A program made the position numbers and the translations under genes. Below are positions 1-7,781 of a stretch of DNA of 64,000 nucleotides, piece by piece; the first letter of the stretch is position 1, and every line of letters starts with the position of its first letter. Under the pieces are notes generated by a model. The model made no database searches and was not told where the DNA came from. It was given only the letters and a program-made list of their open reading frames with translations. Source of the DNA: Chryseobacterium caseinilyticum (GTDB lineage Bacteria > Bacteroidota > Bacteroidia > Flavobacteriales > Weeksellaceae); the NCBI RefSeq assembly GCF_014837145.1, contig NZ_JACYFS010000001.1, positions 1,603,958-1,667,957 of the forward strand. Direction: 5' to 3'.

Positions 1-162
1 TTCAAATTCCATAAAAGACTGAATTCTCGTAGGAATCGCCGGACCTTTCTCTGTATAACCTAAAAATGCCGGTATCGCTGTAGCTACCTGAGCTACCGAA
101 GGTGGGAATGCATCAATCTCATTGATATAGACTCCCGGTGTTTTGATAGAACTTAGATTCAT
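1..162 (-). CDS. Contractile tail sheath protein, N-terminal part (partial)
   Basis: The first 54 codons are present; the gene runs off the left edge of the window. The translation starts MNLSSIKTPGVYINEIDAF and continues with a VATAIPAFLGYTEKG stretch, the typical opening of phage-like and extracellular contractile injection system (eCIS) tail sheath proteins. Sheath subunits polymerise around an inner tube and contract to drive it into a target. The start is the ATG at 162-160. The DUF4255 cap gene lies 21 bases upstream on the same strand, which is normal eCIS order and points to an eCIS rather than a lone prophage tail. The family call is good; the complete system lies outside the window. 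Confidence 0.8.
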   Translation of the reverse strand, partial: MNLSSIKTPGVYINEIDAFPPSVAQVATAIPAFLGYTEKGPAIPTRIQSFMEFE

Positions 163-183
163 GGTAGATTATTGTTTTTGTTT

Positions 184-849
184 TTATTGTTGTCCCTGAA
201 ATTCTCCAGACTCAATTTCGCCTGACAGATTATTTTTATCATTTTCCCAAAGATTTATTCGTACTTTGGTAATTGTGTTTTCTTCGGAAACTGTAGATTC
301 CTGTATCGTGCAAAGTCTCATTTTATAAAGCACAGACGGCATATATTTGGAGCCGAGATAAGACCACATCTGGTTGAGCTGTTCTGTACTTAAGCTTACC
401 ATTTCCATAGTAACTGTTTGATAATTTTCTTTTTCTGACTCACTTTTCTGACTAAAACTCTCTAAAGTAATGAGTTCGGTATCGTCATTTTTATAATGGA
501 AAGAGTTGTGCTGCTGAAAATAGACTAAAATATTGTTGAGCTTATCGATTCCGTCGAGATATTTGTTCATTACTTTATTATAAGAAGCAAACATTAATGA
601 TAAGACGAAATATTGTGTTGGATTTTTAAATCTTGAAATTTGATCTGGATTTTCTGTATCCTTAAAATACACCGTTTGATTTTTCATCGTACGGTCTTCT
701 TCGATATTGACTATGGACAGAATAATTGGCGAAGTGGTGTCAAAAAATTCATCGCCATCATTCAATGTTGAAATATTTACAGTTTCAATCATAGAGCCGA
801 CGGGATCTACTAATTTGCATAGTAATTCTATCAGTTTTCTGAGATTCAT
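184..849 (-). CDS. DUF4255 / Pvc16-family tail cap or terminator protein
   Basis: This 221-residue protein matches the DUF4255 (Pvc16 N-terminal) pattern. A SIVNIEEDRTMKN segment lies near residue 45, then a hydrophobic PTQYFVLSLMFASYN core, a YFQQHNSF strand near 110, and a C-terminal block with LNQMWSYLGSKYMPSVLYK. In the Photorhabdus virulence cassette and antifeeding prophage this family caps the sheath and tube end. It is immediately upstream of the sheath gene, probably in one transcript. The first Met is used because the similarity begins close to it. It is the first gene of the eCIS cluster seen here; no promoter is obvious within 100 bases upstream. Confidence 0.75.
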   Translation of the reverse strand: MNLRKLIELLCKLVDPVGSMIETVNISTLNDGDEFFDTTSPIILSIVNIEEDRTMKNQTVYFKDTENPDQISRFKNPTQYFVLSLMFASYNKVMNKYLDGIDKLNNILVYFQQHNSFHYKNDDTELITLESFSQKSESEKENYQTVTMEMVSLSTEQLNQMWSYLGSKYMPSVLYKMRLCTIQESTVSEENTITKVRINLWENDKNNLSGEIESGEFQGQQ

Positions 850-1199
850 GGTTTTGTTTTATAAAGTAAAGTTACTCATTTTCTGATACATACCATCCGT
901 AAAATCACTATTTTCGCTACCGTATTTTCACGGTCTCCAAAGTGTGAAATTATAAAATAACTGAAAACACTTTAGTAGAAAGGTTTTCAAAAGAAAATAT
1001 ATTTTTCAAAAAATTCACAAATATGTTTTAAAATATATCATGATAACAAAACATTAATGAAAATTGTTCAAAACTAGATTTTAAGGAAAGGCTGTAAGCA
1101 TATTCAGATAAATGATGGCGCCAAATACGCGTGAAATCCCTTTTTTGCAATTAATTTAAAATTAATTGTCATTTTATTTTTAAATTAGAAAAAATATTC
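850..1199. other. Intergenic, no gene seen
   Basis: These 350 AT-rich bases separate the eCIS operon (minus) from the tRNA unit (plus). No convincing ORF or hairpin is visible. The sequence TAACTTTA just upstream of the DUF4255 gene is one base from a TAnnTTTG -7 box but lacks a TTG at the right distance, so it is not called a promoter. Confidence 0.5.
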
Positions 1200-1207
1200 T
1201 ATCTTTG
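1200..1207 (+). promoter_or_regulatory. Bacteroidota -7 box of the tRNA unit
   Basis: TATCTTTG matches the TAnnTTTG -7 consensus exactly and lies 45 bases before the tRNA-Pro gene. The -33 element is not clear: the nearest upstream TTG (1166-1168) is about 31 bases away, outside the usual range. Confidence 0.5.
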
Positions 1208-1252
1208 CACCCACAAAAAACAAGGTAATTCTTGTTTTAGATGACCTTCAAT

Positions 1253-1327
1253 CGGGGCGTAGCGTAGTCCGGTCATCGCGCCTGGTTTGGGACCAGGAGG
1301 TCGCAGGTTCGAATCCTGCCGCCCCGA
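1253..1327 (+). tRNA. tRNA-Pro (TGG)
   Basis: A complete 75-base cloverleaf can be drawn. Acceptor CGGGGCG pairs with CGCCCCG, the D arm is GCGTAGTCCGGTCATCGC, the anticodon stem CCTGG/CCAGG encloses TTTGGGA with anticodon TGG, and the T arm is GCAGG-TTCGAAT-CCTGC. The discriminator is A. CCA is not encoded. Confidence 0.95.
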
Positions 1328-1359
1328 CTGTTTTAGATAATTTTCACAAAATTACAAAT

Positions 1360-1433
1360 GGGTGCGTAGCTCAGCTGGATAGAGCATCTGCCTTCTAAGC
1401 AGACGGTCTCAGGTTCGAATCCTGACGCGCTCA
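1360..1433 (+). tRNA. tRNA-Arg (TCT)
   Basis: A 74-base cloverleaf with acceptor GGGTGCG/CGCGCTC (two G-T pairs), D arm GCTCAGCTGGATAGAGC, anticodon stem TCTGC/GCAGA around CTTCTAA (anticodon TCT), and T arm TCAGG-TTCGAAT-CCTGA. It is 32 bases after tRNA-Pro and probably co-transcribed with it. CCA is not encoded. Confidence 0.95.
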
Positions 1434-1437
1434 CTTC

Positions 1438-1467
1438 AGAGAAATCAGATATGATTTCTCTTTTTTT
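1438..1467 (+). terminator. Terminator of the tRNA unit
   Basis: Perfect 10-bp stem AGAGAAATCA / TGATTTCTCT with a GATA loop, followed by a T run, directly after tRNA-Arg. Confidence 0.85.
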
Positions 1468-1514
1468 GTGGAAAATTGCCAAAAACTCAGCCGAATATAG
1501 CATCCCGATTTATC

Positions 1515-1545
1515 GGAACTGTTACAGGTCCGAATCCTGATGTGC
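1515..1545 (+). pseudogene. Decayed tRNA 3' fragment (T-arm relic)
   Basis: The segment contains CAGGTCCGAATCCTGA (1525-1540), nearly identical to the T arm of the tRNA-Arg just upstream (one base changed in the loop), followed by a degraded acceptor-like TGTGCA and a T-rich stretch resembling the tRNA-Arg trailer. No acceptor, D arm or anticodon arm can be folded. It looks like a duplicated tRNA 3' end, as left by site-specific integration or by decay of a tandem copy. Random similarity to a 16-base T arm is unlikely but cannot be excluded by eye. Confidence 0.45.
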
Positions 1546-1879
1546 AATATAATTTCTTCTCTTTTTTCGTGAAGTAAAAACTTAGAAACTCTAACCTGAC
1601 AGAGATTTAATTAAAAAATCACATTCGAATATTGCTGAAAAACTTTAGAGAAATTAAAACATTTATCTTCCATTTAATCACCATTTACGTTGATCTTTTT
1701 GAATTTTACAGGTTTAAAAGACAGCATTTTTTCCCCTACTACAATTTGCTAAAAAAGCGGATGAACTATTCAAACCACTCGATAATATGGAGCATTAGAG
1801 AAATTGGCTATAAAATAGAAATCTTACATATTCGAACAGAAAGTCGAATAGACGCCATCTAACTCTATTTGAATATACT
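1546..1879. other. Intergenic between tRNA relic and polysaccharide cluster
   Basis: No supported gene. A 76-codon open frame at 1632-1862 (plus) has no recognisable domain and converges on the polysaccharide genes, so it is not called. Confidence 0.4.
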
Positions 1880-2773
1880 TTAATTTATAAAACTCTTGAT
1901 TGTTTTTTCGAGACCATTTTCTGCTTTCAGCGGAAGATTTTTGATTCCTAAAGCAGATTTTATTTTCTTATTTGAAACTACATAAGATTCTGTAAGTTTT
2001 TTTAACCTTTCAGAATTCAAAGGTAATTTTAATTTATCACCTAATGATGCTGTTTTTTCTATCAGACTTTTGGAGATATTCCAAAGTTTCGGCTTCTTCC
2101 CAACCACTGAATTGATTACAGTAATCAGTTCGTTGGTTGAGAGACTTTCATCATCTGCAAAATTATAGATTCCTGAGGGAATATTTTTATTTTTAAGGAT
2201 TTCAAGTATCAAATAATTTAAATTATCAATACTCAAAAATGATCTTTGGTTGTGAAAAGCCGCTAAGGGCCAGTGAATGCCTTTTTGTACAACTTTATAC
2301 AGTAGATTAAGGTTGCCTTTGTTTCCCGGTCCGTGAATCATACAAGGGCGAATAATGAATAATCTTTTTCCTTCAGGTAAAGTCTGATATAGCAAATAAT
2401 TTTCGGCTTCCAACTTAGATTTACCATAGGACGTTTTTGGATTTGAAATATGATTTTCATCTAAAATTCCATCAATTGTGTCAGCAGTTGCTTTCACAGA
2501 ACTGAAATAGAAAAAATCTTCCGCATCAGACTTTAAAAACTGATCAAAAAGCTGAACCGTCAAATCTCTGTTGATTTTAAAATATTCGTTTTCTTCTGAA
2601 GTATTGGAAGTGTCGTGAGCTTTTCCTGCAAGATGAATAACAGCATCTGCGTCAACAGGGAAAGCCCAGCTGTTTCTGAGAGAAAGCCCTTTTACCTCAA
2701 AAGAGTTTTCCAATAAATATTTTGAAAGGTTTTGCCCTACAAATCCTGTAATTCCTGTGATGGTTATTTTCAT
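1880..2773 (-). CDS. NAD-dependent epimerase/dehydratase (SDR), nucleotide-sugar enzyme
   Basis: The 297-residue protein begins with a Rossmann dinucleotide site (GITGFVGQN, residues 7-15) and has an extended-SDR catalytic YGKSK near residue 136, after a YFSSVKA strand. It resembles the C4 epimerase/reductase proteins that sit beside WbuB-type transferases in O-antigen clusters; substrate cannot be read from sequence. It is the last gene of the long minus-strand cluster and overlaps the upstream transferase gene by ATGA, implying translational coupling. In related clusters a priming sugar-phosphate transferase often follows; here only tRNA genes follow. Confidence 0.75.
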   Translation of the reverse strand: MKITITGITGFVGQNLSKYLLENSFEVKGLSLRNSWAFPVDADAVIHLAGKAHDTSNTSEENEYFKINRDLTVQLFDQFLKSDAEDFFYFSSVKATADTIDGILDENHISNPKTSYGKSKLEAENYLLYQTLPEGKRLFIIRPCMIHGPGNKGNLNLLYKVVQKGIHWPLAAFHNQRSFLSIDNLNYLILEILKNKNIPSGIYNFADDESLSTNELITVINSVVGKKPKLWNISKSLIEKTASLGDKLKLPLNSERLKKLTESYVVSNKKIKSALGIKNLPLKAENGLEKTIKSFIN

Positions 2774-3981
2774 ACTGTGCCTTCTAAAATTAAAATAAGC
2801 TTATCTAAAAGCATTTCACGTTCAAATTCTTTCTTGTAGTAAGCCAAAGCATTTTTCCCCATTTCTTTTCTGTCACTTTCTGAAATACTGTATATTTTGA
2901 TGGCATTTTCTGCCAGTTCTGCGGCATTTTCTGCAGATGAAGCATATCCAGCATTTGCTTTCTCTACAATACTTGCACCTTCGCCGTCCAGTGAAGCTAA
3001 AACAGGTTTACCACAGGCGAGATAAGACTGAATTTTTGAAGGAATGGTGAGCGAAAAAATTTTATCTTTTTTAAGACTGGAAATCAATACATCACTGGCA
3101 GCAAAAAAGCCCGGCATATCTGCTGACGGATGAGCTCCCAGAAAATTGACTGCATCCCCAAGATGATTATCATTTACAAACTGCTCAAGCTGATGGCGCT
3201 GTCTGCCATCACCCAGAAAAACCCATTTTATATCTGAAAAACCTCTTTCTTTCACTATGATCGCTGCCTTCAAAACGGTGAGAAGACTTTGTGCTTCTCC
3301 TAAGTTCCCTGCAAAGGTGATACAAAATCCTGATGGCATTTTATCTGTAAACTCCGGCGTTGGTGCTACAGGTCTGTAAAAACTCTCGGTAGAATTAGGA
3401 TAAAATATAATCTTATCAGGATCGGTTTTTTGATTGATTATATAATTTTTAAAGCCTTGAGACTGCACTAATACCTTTTCAGCATTTTTATAAATGATCT
3501 GTGTAATTTTATGAAAAAAACCAAGAATATATTTATTGTTGATGCCACCCGCTGCGGTAAGACTTTCCGGCCACAAATCCTGTACCCAGAAATAATAAGG
3601 AATCTTAAGCTTTTTTGAAGCTATCATCGCAGGGATTCCTACCGTGATTGGTGATGGCATATAAACGAATATACAATCAAATTTGCCTTCAATTGACTTA
3701 GCTTTCAGACTTCCGAAAAAAACAAAGGAAAAATAGTTGATCATTAATCTGATTCCGCCATTACCCCTTGAAAAAATTTTGCTTCTGTGAATTTTAATAT
3801 CATTCCAAACCTCGTCCTTTGTTCCTAAAAAAGAATAGCCTTCAAAAAATCTTCCTGTAGGATAATTGGGAATTGCAGTGAGAACTTCTATGTGATGTCC
3901 TCTCTCTTTAAGCCCCAGACATATATCATTAATCTTAAAATTCTCAGGCCAAAAATACTGAGAGATAACTAAAATCCTCAT
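2770..3981 (-). CDS. wbuB: WbuB-like family 4 glycosyltransferase
   Basis: The GT4 (GT-B fold) protein of about 403 residues has an N-terminal MRILVISQYFWPEN, a WVQDLWPESL segment and a C-terminal nucleotide-sugar domain (FAGNLGEAQ, then SLTIPSKIQSYLACGKPVLA). These match the WbuB/Cap5L group, which transfers 2-acetamido-2,6-dideoxy-L-hexoses. The start is the ATG at 3981, overlapping the upstream stop as TAATG; an ATG 12 codons further upstream is rejected because similarity begins at MRIL. The three genes upstream make the likely donor sugar, so the transfer of that sugar is a sound inference. Confidence 0.8.
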   Translation of the reverse strand: MRILVISQYFWPENFKINDICLGLKERGHHIEVLTAIPNYPTGRFFEGYSFLGTKDEVWNDIKIHRSKIFSRGNGGIRLMINYFSFVFFGSLKAKSIEGKFDCIFVYMPSPITVGIPAMIASKKLKIPYYFWVQDLWPESLTAAGGINNKYILGFFHKITQIIYKNAEKVLVQSQGFKNYIINQKTDPDKIIFYPNSTESFYRPVAPTPEFTDKMPSGFCITFAGNLGEAQSLLTVLKAAIIVKERGFSDIKWVFLGDGRQRHQLEQFVNDNHLGDAVNFLGAHPSADMPGFFAASDVLISSLKKDKIFSLTIPSKIQSYLACGKPVLASLDGEGASIVEKANAGYASSAENAAELAENAIKIYSISESDRKEMGKNALAYYKKEFEREMLLDKLILILEGTV

Positions 3982-4841
3982 TAATAGCTGTATAAATTTC
4001 TGTGTTCCATCATCCATAAATACTGCTCCTGCAGCATTTTTTCGTAATCGGGTACACTGTATGGTAAAACTAAGGATTTTTTTAAGGATTTATCTACTTT
4101 TTTTTCGTCATAAGGCAAAATTACAGTATTATTTTTCTCCCAAATCACTTTAAATAATGAAATTAAATCATATTTATTGATTGGAATTCCATTGGTAAGA
4201 TGTGCCAAACCACTCTGCTCATTCTGGATAAAGTACTCAACAGCTTTTGCCAGTTCTAAAGTGGTAACACCGCTCCAGATGGCGGATGTATAACCTTTTA
4301 TCTCACCGGTTTGATTCATAAACCAATGAAAAAGACCAATTCCATTCTTGTTCAGTTCGGGGCCAATGATTGATGTACGCAAAGTGAGATCTTTTTTATT
4401 TTCTATTTCTCCCAAAGCTTTTGACTGGGCATAGAATCCTTCGCCATCTTTCACATCGTTTTCGGCGTAATTTCCTTTTTTTCCGTTAAAAACACAATCT
4501 GTGCTAATGTGAAAAATCCTGGTATCTGAATTTGCAGTAATCTGTTCTAAAAAATGTGGGAAATAACTGTTGTACCAGATGGCTTTTGCAGGATGGTCTT
4601 CAGCATCTTTATTTAAAATACCGATGCAGTTGATAACCACGTCAAAATTATTGTCTTTGATAATTTTCTCCAAATTCGTTGTATCTGAAACATCTAAAGC
4701 TATCAGATTTTTGTCTTCAGCAACATTTCTGGCAATTCCGAAGACTTCCAAACAGGAATTTTTTGTCAGATAATTGTAGATTACATGACCCGCCATTCCT
4801 TTAATGCCTAAAACAAGAATTTTTTTTATTTTTTGTTCCAT
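3981..4841 (-). CDS. RmlD-like SDR, 4-keto sugar nucleotide reductase
   Basis: The 286-residue protein has a Rossmann start (LVLGIKGMAGHVI), an STDCVFNGKKGNY segment typical of RmlD substrate-binding proteins, and a YAQSK catalytic motif. It lies between a CapE-type dehydratase/epimerase and a WecB-type 2-epimerase. In the L-FucNAc pathway the middle enzyme (CapF/WbjC/FnlB) is about 370 residues with a C-terminal cupin; this one is short, RmlD-like and has no cupin, as described for the WbvR-type enzyme of L-QuiNAc synthesis. The start ATG overlaps the upstream gene by 16 bases. Family call is good; the exact product sugar is inferred. Confidence 0.75.
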   Translation of the reverse strand: MEQKIKKILVLGIKGMAGHVIYNYLTKNSCLEVFGIARNVAEDKNLIALDVSDTTNLEKIIKDNNFDVVINCIGILNKDAEDHPAKAIWYNSYFPHFLEQITANSDTRIFHISTDCVFNGKKGNYAENDVKDGEGFYAQSKALGEIENKKDLTLRTSIIGPELNKNGIGLFHWFMNQTGEIKGYTSAIWSGVTTLELAKAVEYFIQNEQSGLAHLTNGIPINKYDLISLFKVIWEKNNTVILPYDEKKVDKSLKKSLVLPYSVPDYEKMLQEQYLWMMEHRNLYSY

Positions 4842-5947
4842 ATTACTTTATCAACAATGGAAGAATAGCTTTGTATAGCTTTTATTACACGATCTGATGT
4901 GTTGGTAACTTCATATTCGAAGGGAAGACTGATTTTAGGATCAAAAAGTCCTTTTGAAATTTCGATGGCATTGAGCATCTGGTCTTTTGAGATACCTCCT
5001 AAAACAATTGTACCTGCATCTATAGCTTCCGGTCTTTCGGTACTTGTGCGGATACTGATAGCAGGAAATCCCATCATCGCAGATTCTTCACTGATTGTTC
5101 CACTGTCTGAAAGCACAATAAACGATTTGCTCTGCAGTTTTACATAATCAAAAAAACCAAGCGGTGCTACATTTTTAACCAAAGGATGAAACTGAATTTT
5201 ATTCTTTTCAATTCGGTTTTTAGTACGCGGATGCGTTGAAAAAATAACAGGCATCTGGTATTTTTCTGCCACAGCGTTGATAGATTCAGCCAATATTTCA
5301 AAATGATTGTCGAGATCAATATTTTCTTCGCGGTGTGCGCTTACTACGATAAACTTATCTTCGTTTAAAGATAACTGCTCTACGACATTGCTGTTTTCAA
5401 TTTTATCTGCGTATTTGTTTAAAACTTCCTTTAATGGTGAACCCGTAACGAATACATGATCTTTCCTGAAACCTTCGCTCAGCAGATATCTTCTGCTGTT
5501 TTCTGTATAGGTAAGATTAATATCACTGATATGGTCTGATATTTTTCTGTTAGTTTCTTCCGGAACATTTTGATCAAAACACCTGTTTCCTGCTTCCATG
5601 TGGAAGATTGGGATTTTTAATCTTTTAGCGGCAATGGTACTTAAAACGCTGTTTGTATCGCCCAAAACCAAAAGTGCATCCGGTTTTTCCTGAGCTAAAA
5701 TTTCGAAGGATTTTGAAATTACATTTCCAATCGTTTCGCCCAGATGGCTTCCTGCAACATTCAGAAAGTAGTCTGGTTTTCTTAATTCAAGATCTTCAAA
5801 AAATATTTCGTTGAGTTCGTAGTCATAATTTTGACCTGTGTGAATCAAAATGTGATCAAAATAAACATCACATTTTTTTATGCATTCTGCAAGACGAATG
5901 ATTTCGGGTCTGGTTCCGAGAATCGTTGCTACTTTCAGTTTCTTCAT
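4826..5947 (-). CDS. Non-hydrolysing UDP-N-acetylglucosamine 2-epimerase family (WecB/CapG/WbjD-like)
   Basis: The 373-residue GT-B-like protein shows the family signatures: TILGTRPEIIRLA at the N-terminus, HTGQNYDYELNEIFF, EAGNRCFDQNVPEE with acidic catalytic positions, SAHREENID, and SDSGTISEESAMMGFPA near the C-terminus. It catalyses C2 epimerisation of a UDP-2-acetamido sugar. Beside a CapE-type enzyme and a 4-reductase, the natural role is the third step to UDP-L-FucNAc or UDP-L-QuiNAc rather than ManNAc synthesis. Full length for the family. Confidence 0.9.
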   Translation of the reverse strand: MKKLKVATILGTRPEIIRLAECIKKCDVYFDHILIHTGQNYDYELNEIFFEDLELRKPDYFLNVAGSHLGETIGNVISKSFEILAQEKPDALLVLGDTNSVLSTIAAKRLKIPIFHMEAGNRCFDQNVPEETNRKISDHISDINLTYTENSRRYLLSEGFRKDHVFVTGSPLKEVLNKYADKIENSNVVEQLSLNEDKFIVVSAHREENIDLDNHFEILAESINAVAEKYQMPVIFSTHPRTKNRIEKNKIQFHPLVKNVAPLGFFDYVKLQSKSFIVLSDSGTISEESAMMGFPAISIRTSTERPEAIDAGTIVLGGISKDQMLNAIEISKGLFDPKISLPFEYEVTNTSDRVIKAIQSYSSIVDKVIWNKK

Positions 5948-5978
5948 TTGTTTTATTTTATGTTTCCCTTCTGCATTA

Positions 5979-7010
5979 TCAGAACACTGATTTTTCAGAA
6001 TTCTCCTGATTTTCCGTCTGAAAAAGCTCCAGTTTTTTCAATAATTTTTTTACACCCTCCACATCCTCTCTTTTCGTGTTGTGAGAATTATAGTCTTCCA
6101 ACGGTATGTCTATCTTATTTCCTTCCGAAAAATACTTTGCATAATTCAAATCCCTATTATCGGACGGAATTCTGTAAAAATCGCCCATATCTTCGGCATT
6201 CATCATTTCTTCACGTGTACAGAGTGTTTCATAAAGTTTTTCACCATGTCTTGTTCCTATAATTTTAATTTTATTCTGTACATTCTTCAGTTCTAAAACT
6301 GCCTTGGCAAGATCCCCAATTGTCGCTGCAGGTGCTTTATTTACAAATAAGTCTCCGGCATTGCCGTGTTCAAATGCAAACAATACCAATTCTACAGCTT
6401 CATCCAAAGACATTAAAAACCGCGTCATATTCGGATCTGTAATCGTGATATCTTCATTTTTCTCAATTTGTGAAAGAAATAATGGAATGACAGAACCTCT
6501 TGAAGCCATTACATTTCCATATCTTGTTAAACAAACCACGGTATCTTTTAAATTTCTGGCTTCAGCGACAGCAACTTTTTCCATCATAGCTTTAGAAATA
6601 CCCATAGCGTTGATCGGATAAGCAGCTTTATCGGTAGAGAGGCAGATTACTTTTTTTACTTTGTTGTAAGACGCTGCTCTGATGACGTTCTGAGTACCTT
6701 CTACATTGGTTTTAACTGCCTGCATCGGAAAAAACTCGCATGACGGAACTTGCTTCAAGGCTGCTGCATGAAAAACATAGTCTACATCTTTCATTGCATA
6801 ATCTACACTACTGAAATCTCTTACATCACCAATAAAATACTTGATTTTCTCATTTCTATAGAAATTCCGCATGTCATCCTGCTTTTTTTCATCTCTTGAA
6901 AAAATACGGATCTCTCTGAAATGATCAGTTGATAAAAACCTATCGAGAACCGCAGTTCCAAATGAGCCTGTACCACCGGTTATCAGCAATATTTTATTAT
7001 TAATTTGCAT
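5979..7010 (-). CDS. capE: CapE/WbjB-type UDP-GlcNAc 4,6-dehydratase/5-epimerase
   Basis: The 343-residue SDR has GGTGSFGTAVLDRFL near residue 12, the diagnostic HAAALKQVPSCEFFP segment, STDKA, and an MGISKAMMEK motif in which the usual catalytic Tyr of SDRs is Met. Replacement of YxxxK by MxxxK is characteristic of this 4,6-dehydratase family (CapE, FlaA1). The length matches CapE. It performs the committed step from UDP-GlcNAc to a 4-keto-6-deoxy-L-sugar, feeding the two downstream enzymes. It begins 2 bases after the HisF-like gene ends. Confidence 0.85.
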   Translation of the reverse strand: MQINNKILLITGGTGSFGTAVLDRFLSTDHFREIRIFSRDEKKQDDMRNFYRNEKIKYFIGDVRDFSSVDYAMKDVDYVFHAAALKQVPSCEFFPMQAVKTNVEGTQNVIRAASYNKVKKVICLSTDKAAYPINAMGISKAMMEKVAVAEARNLKDTVVCLTRYGNVMASRGSVIPLFLSQIEKNEDITITDPNMTRFLMSLDEAVELVLFAFEHGNAGDLFVNKAPAATIGDLAKAVLELKNVQNKIKIIGTRHGEKLYETLCTREEMMNAEDMGDFYRIPSDNRDLNYAKYFSEGNKIDIPLEDYNSHNTKREDVEGVKKLLKKLELFQTENQENSEKSVF

Positions 7011-7012
7011 GT

Positions 7013-7777
7013 TTAGTATTTGAATAATTTATTTTTTTCTTCTTTTGAAGGATAGGTAATGAGTACTGCTTTTTTACTGTCACAATACACAAATAGACTG
7101 CCAGCAGCCACTCCCACATTTCCGTGTTTTTTTATAACTTTTTTTATATCGTTCAAGCTTCCTGCTCCTCCAAGAAAACTTAGAGGTAAAGACGTTGCAT
7201 TGCGTACTTTTTCGAGTAAAGCAAAGTCATAACCTTCCATTGTACCATCTCTATCAATTGAGTTAATGATAATCTCTCCTATTCCAGTTTCTTCAGCTTT
7301 TGAAATGATGGAGAAAAGATTTTCTTTAATTTCAACAGTACCGTTATGAATATAAACTGTGTACTGATTTTCATTATTTTTTTTGACATCTAAAACCAAA
7401 ACAACACTCTGAGATCCCAGTTTCCTGACCATTCCTGAAACGACTTTCAAATTCTCAAAAAAGAGAGATGAGAGCGCTATTTTTTCTACTCCCAGTTCCA
7501 GTATTTTTTGTGCTGCTGCTTCTGATTTTACACCTCCTCCATAACATAAAGGCATTCTGGACTGTCTTGCTATTTTCTCAATCAGATTAAAATCCGGTTC
7601 GTTATTTTTTACAGATGCATCTATGTCAAATATTACGATTTCGTCGACTTCTTTGTCATTAAAAATACGTGTTGCGTTGAGCGGATCACCAATATATTTT
7701 TCGTTTTTGAAATTGACTGTTTTTACCAGACCTTTATCTCGTATCAGTAAACTCGGAATTATTCTTGGTCTTATCAT
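7013..7777 (-). CDS. HisF paralogue of an acetamidino-sugar amidotransferase module
   Basis: The 254-residue TIM barrel aligns with HisF (imidazole glycerol phosphate synthase cyclase): MIRPRIIPSLLIRDK, then GGGVKS, NSIDRDGTMEGYD and LGGAGSLNDI. The two catalytic aspartates of HisF are Asp11 and Asp130. Here Asp130 is present (VVLVLDVKK) but position 11 is Leu, so histidine-pathway cyclisation is unlikely. In Pseudomonas O-antigen loci a HisH/HisF pair supplies ammonia to WbpG for an acetamidino group, and WbpG is two genes upstream here. The likely role is therefore the ammonia channel partner. Four bases separate it from hisH. Confidence 0.85.
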   Translation of the reverse strand: MIRPRIIPSLLIRDKGLVKTVNFKNEKYIGDPLNATRIFNDKEVDEIVIFDIDASVKNNEPDFNLIEKIARQSRMPLCYGGGVKSEAAAQKILELGVEKIALSSLFFENLKVVSGMVRKLGSQSVVLVLDVKKNNENQYTVYIHNGTVEIKENLFSIISKAEETGIGEIIINSIDRDGTMEGYDFALLEKVRNATSLPLSFLGGAGSLNDIKKVIKKHGNVGVAAGSLFVYCDSKKAVLITYPSKEEKNKLFKY

Positions 7778-7781
7778 TCAA

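Noticed and set aside
1632..1862. Open frame of 76 codons on the plus strand next to the tRNA relic
   Set aside because: No recognisable domain, AT-rich low-complexity composition, and it converges on the polysaccharide cluster without a promoter.
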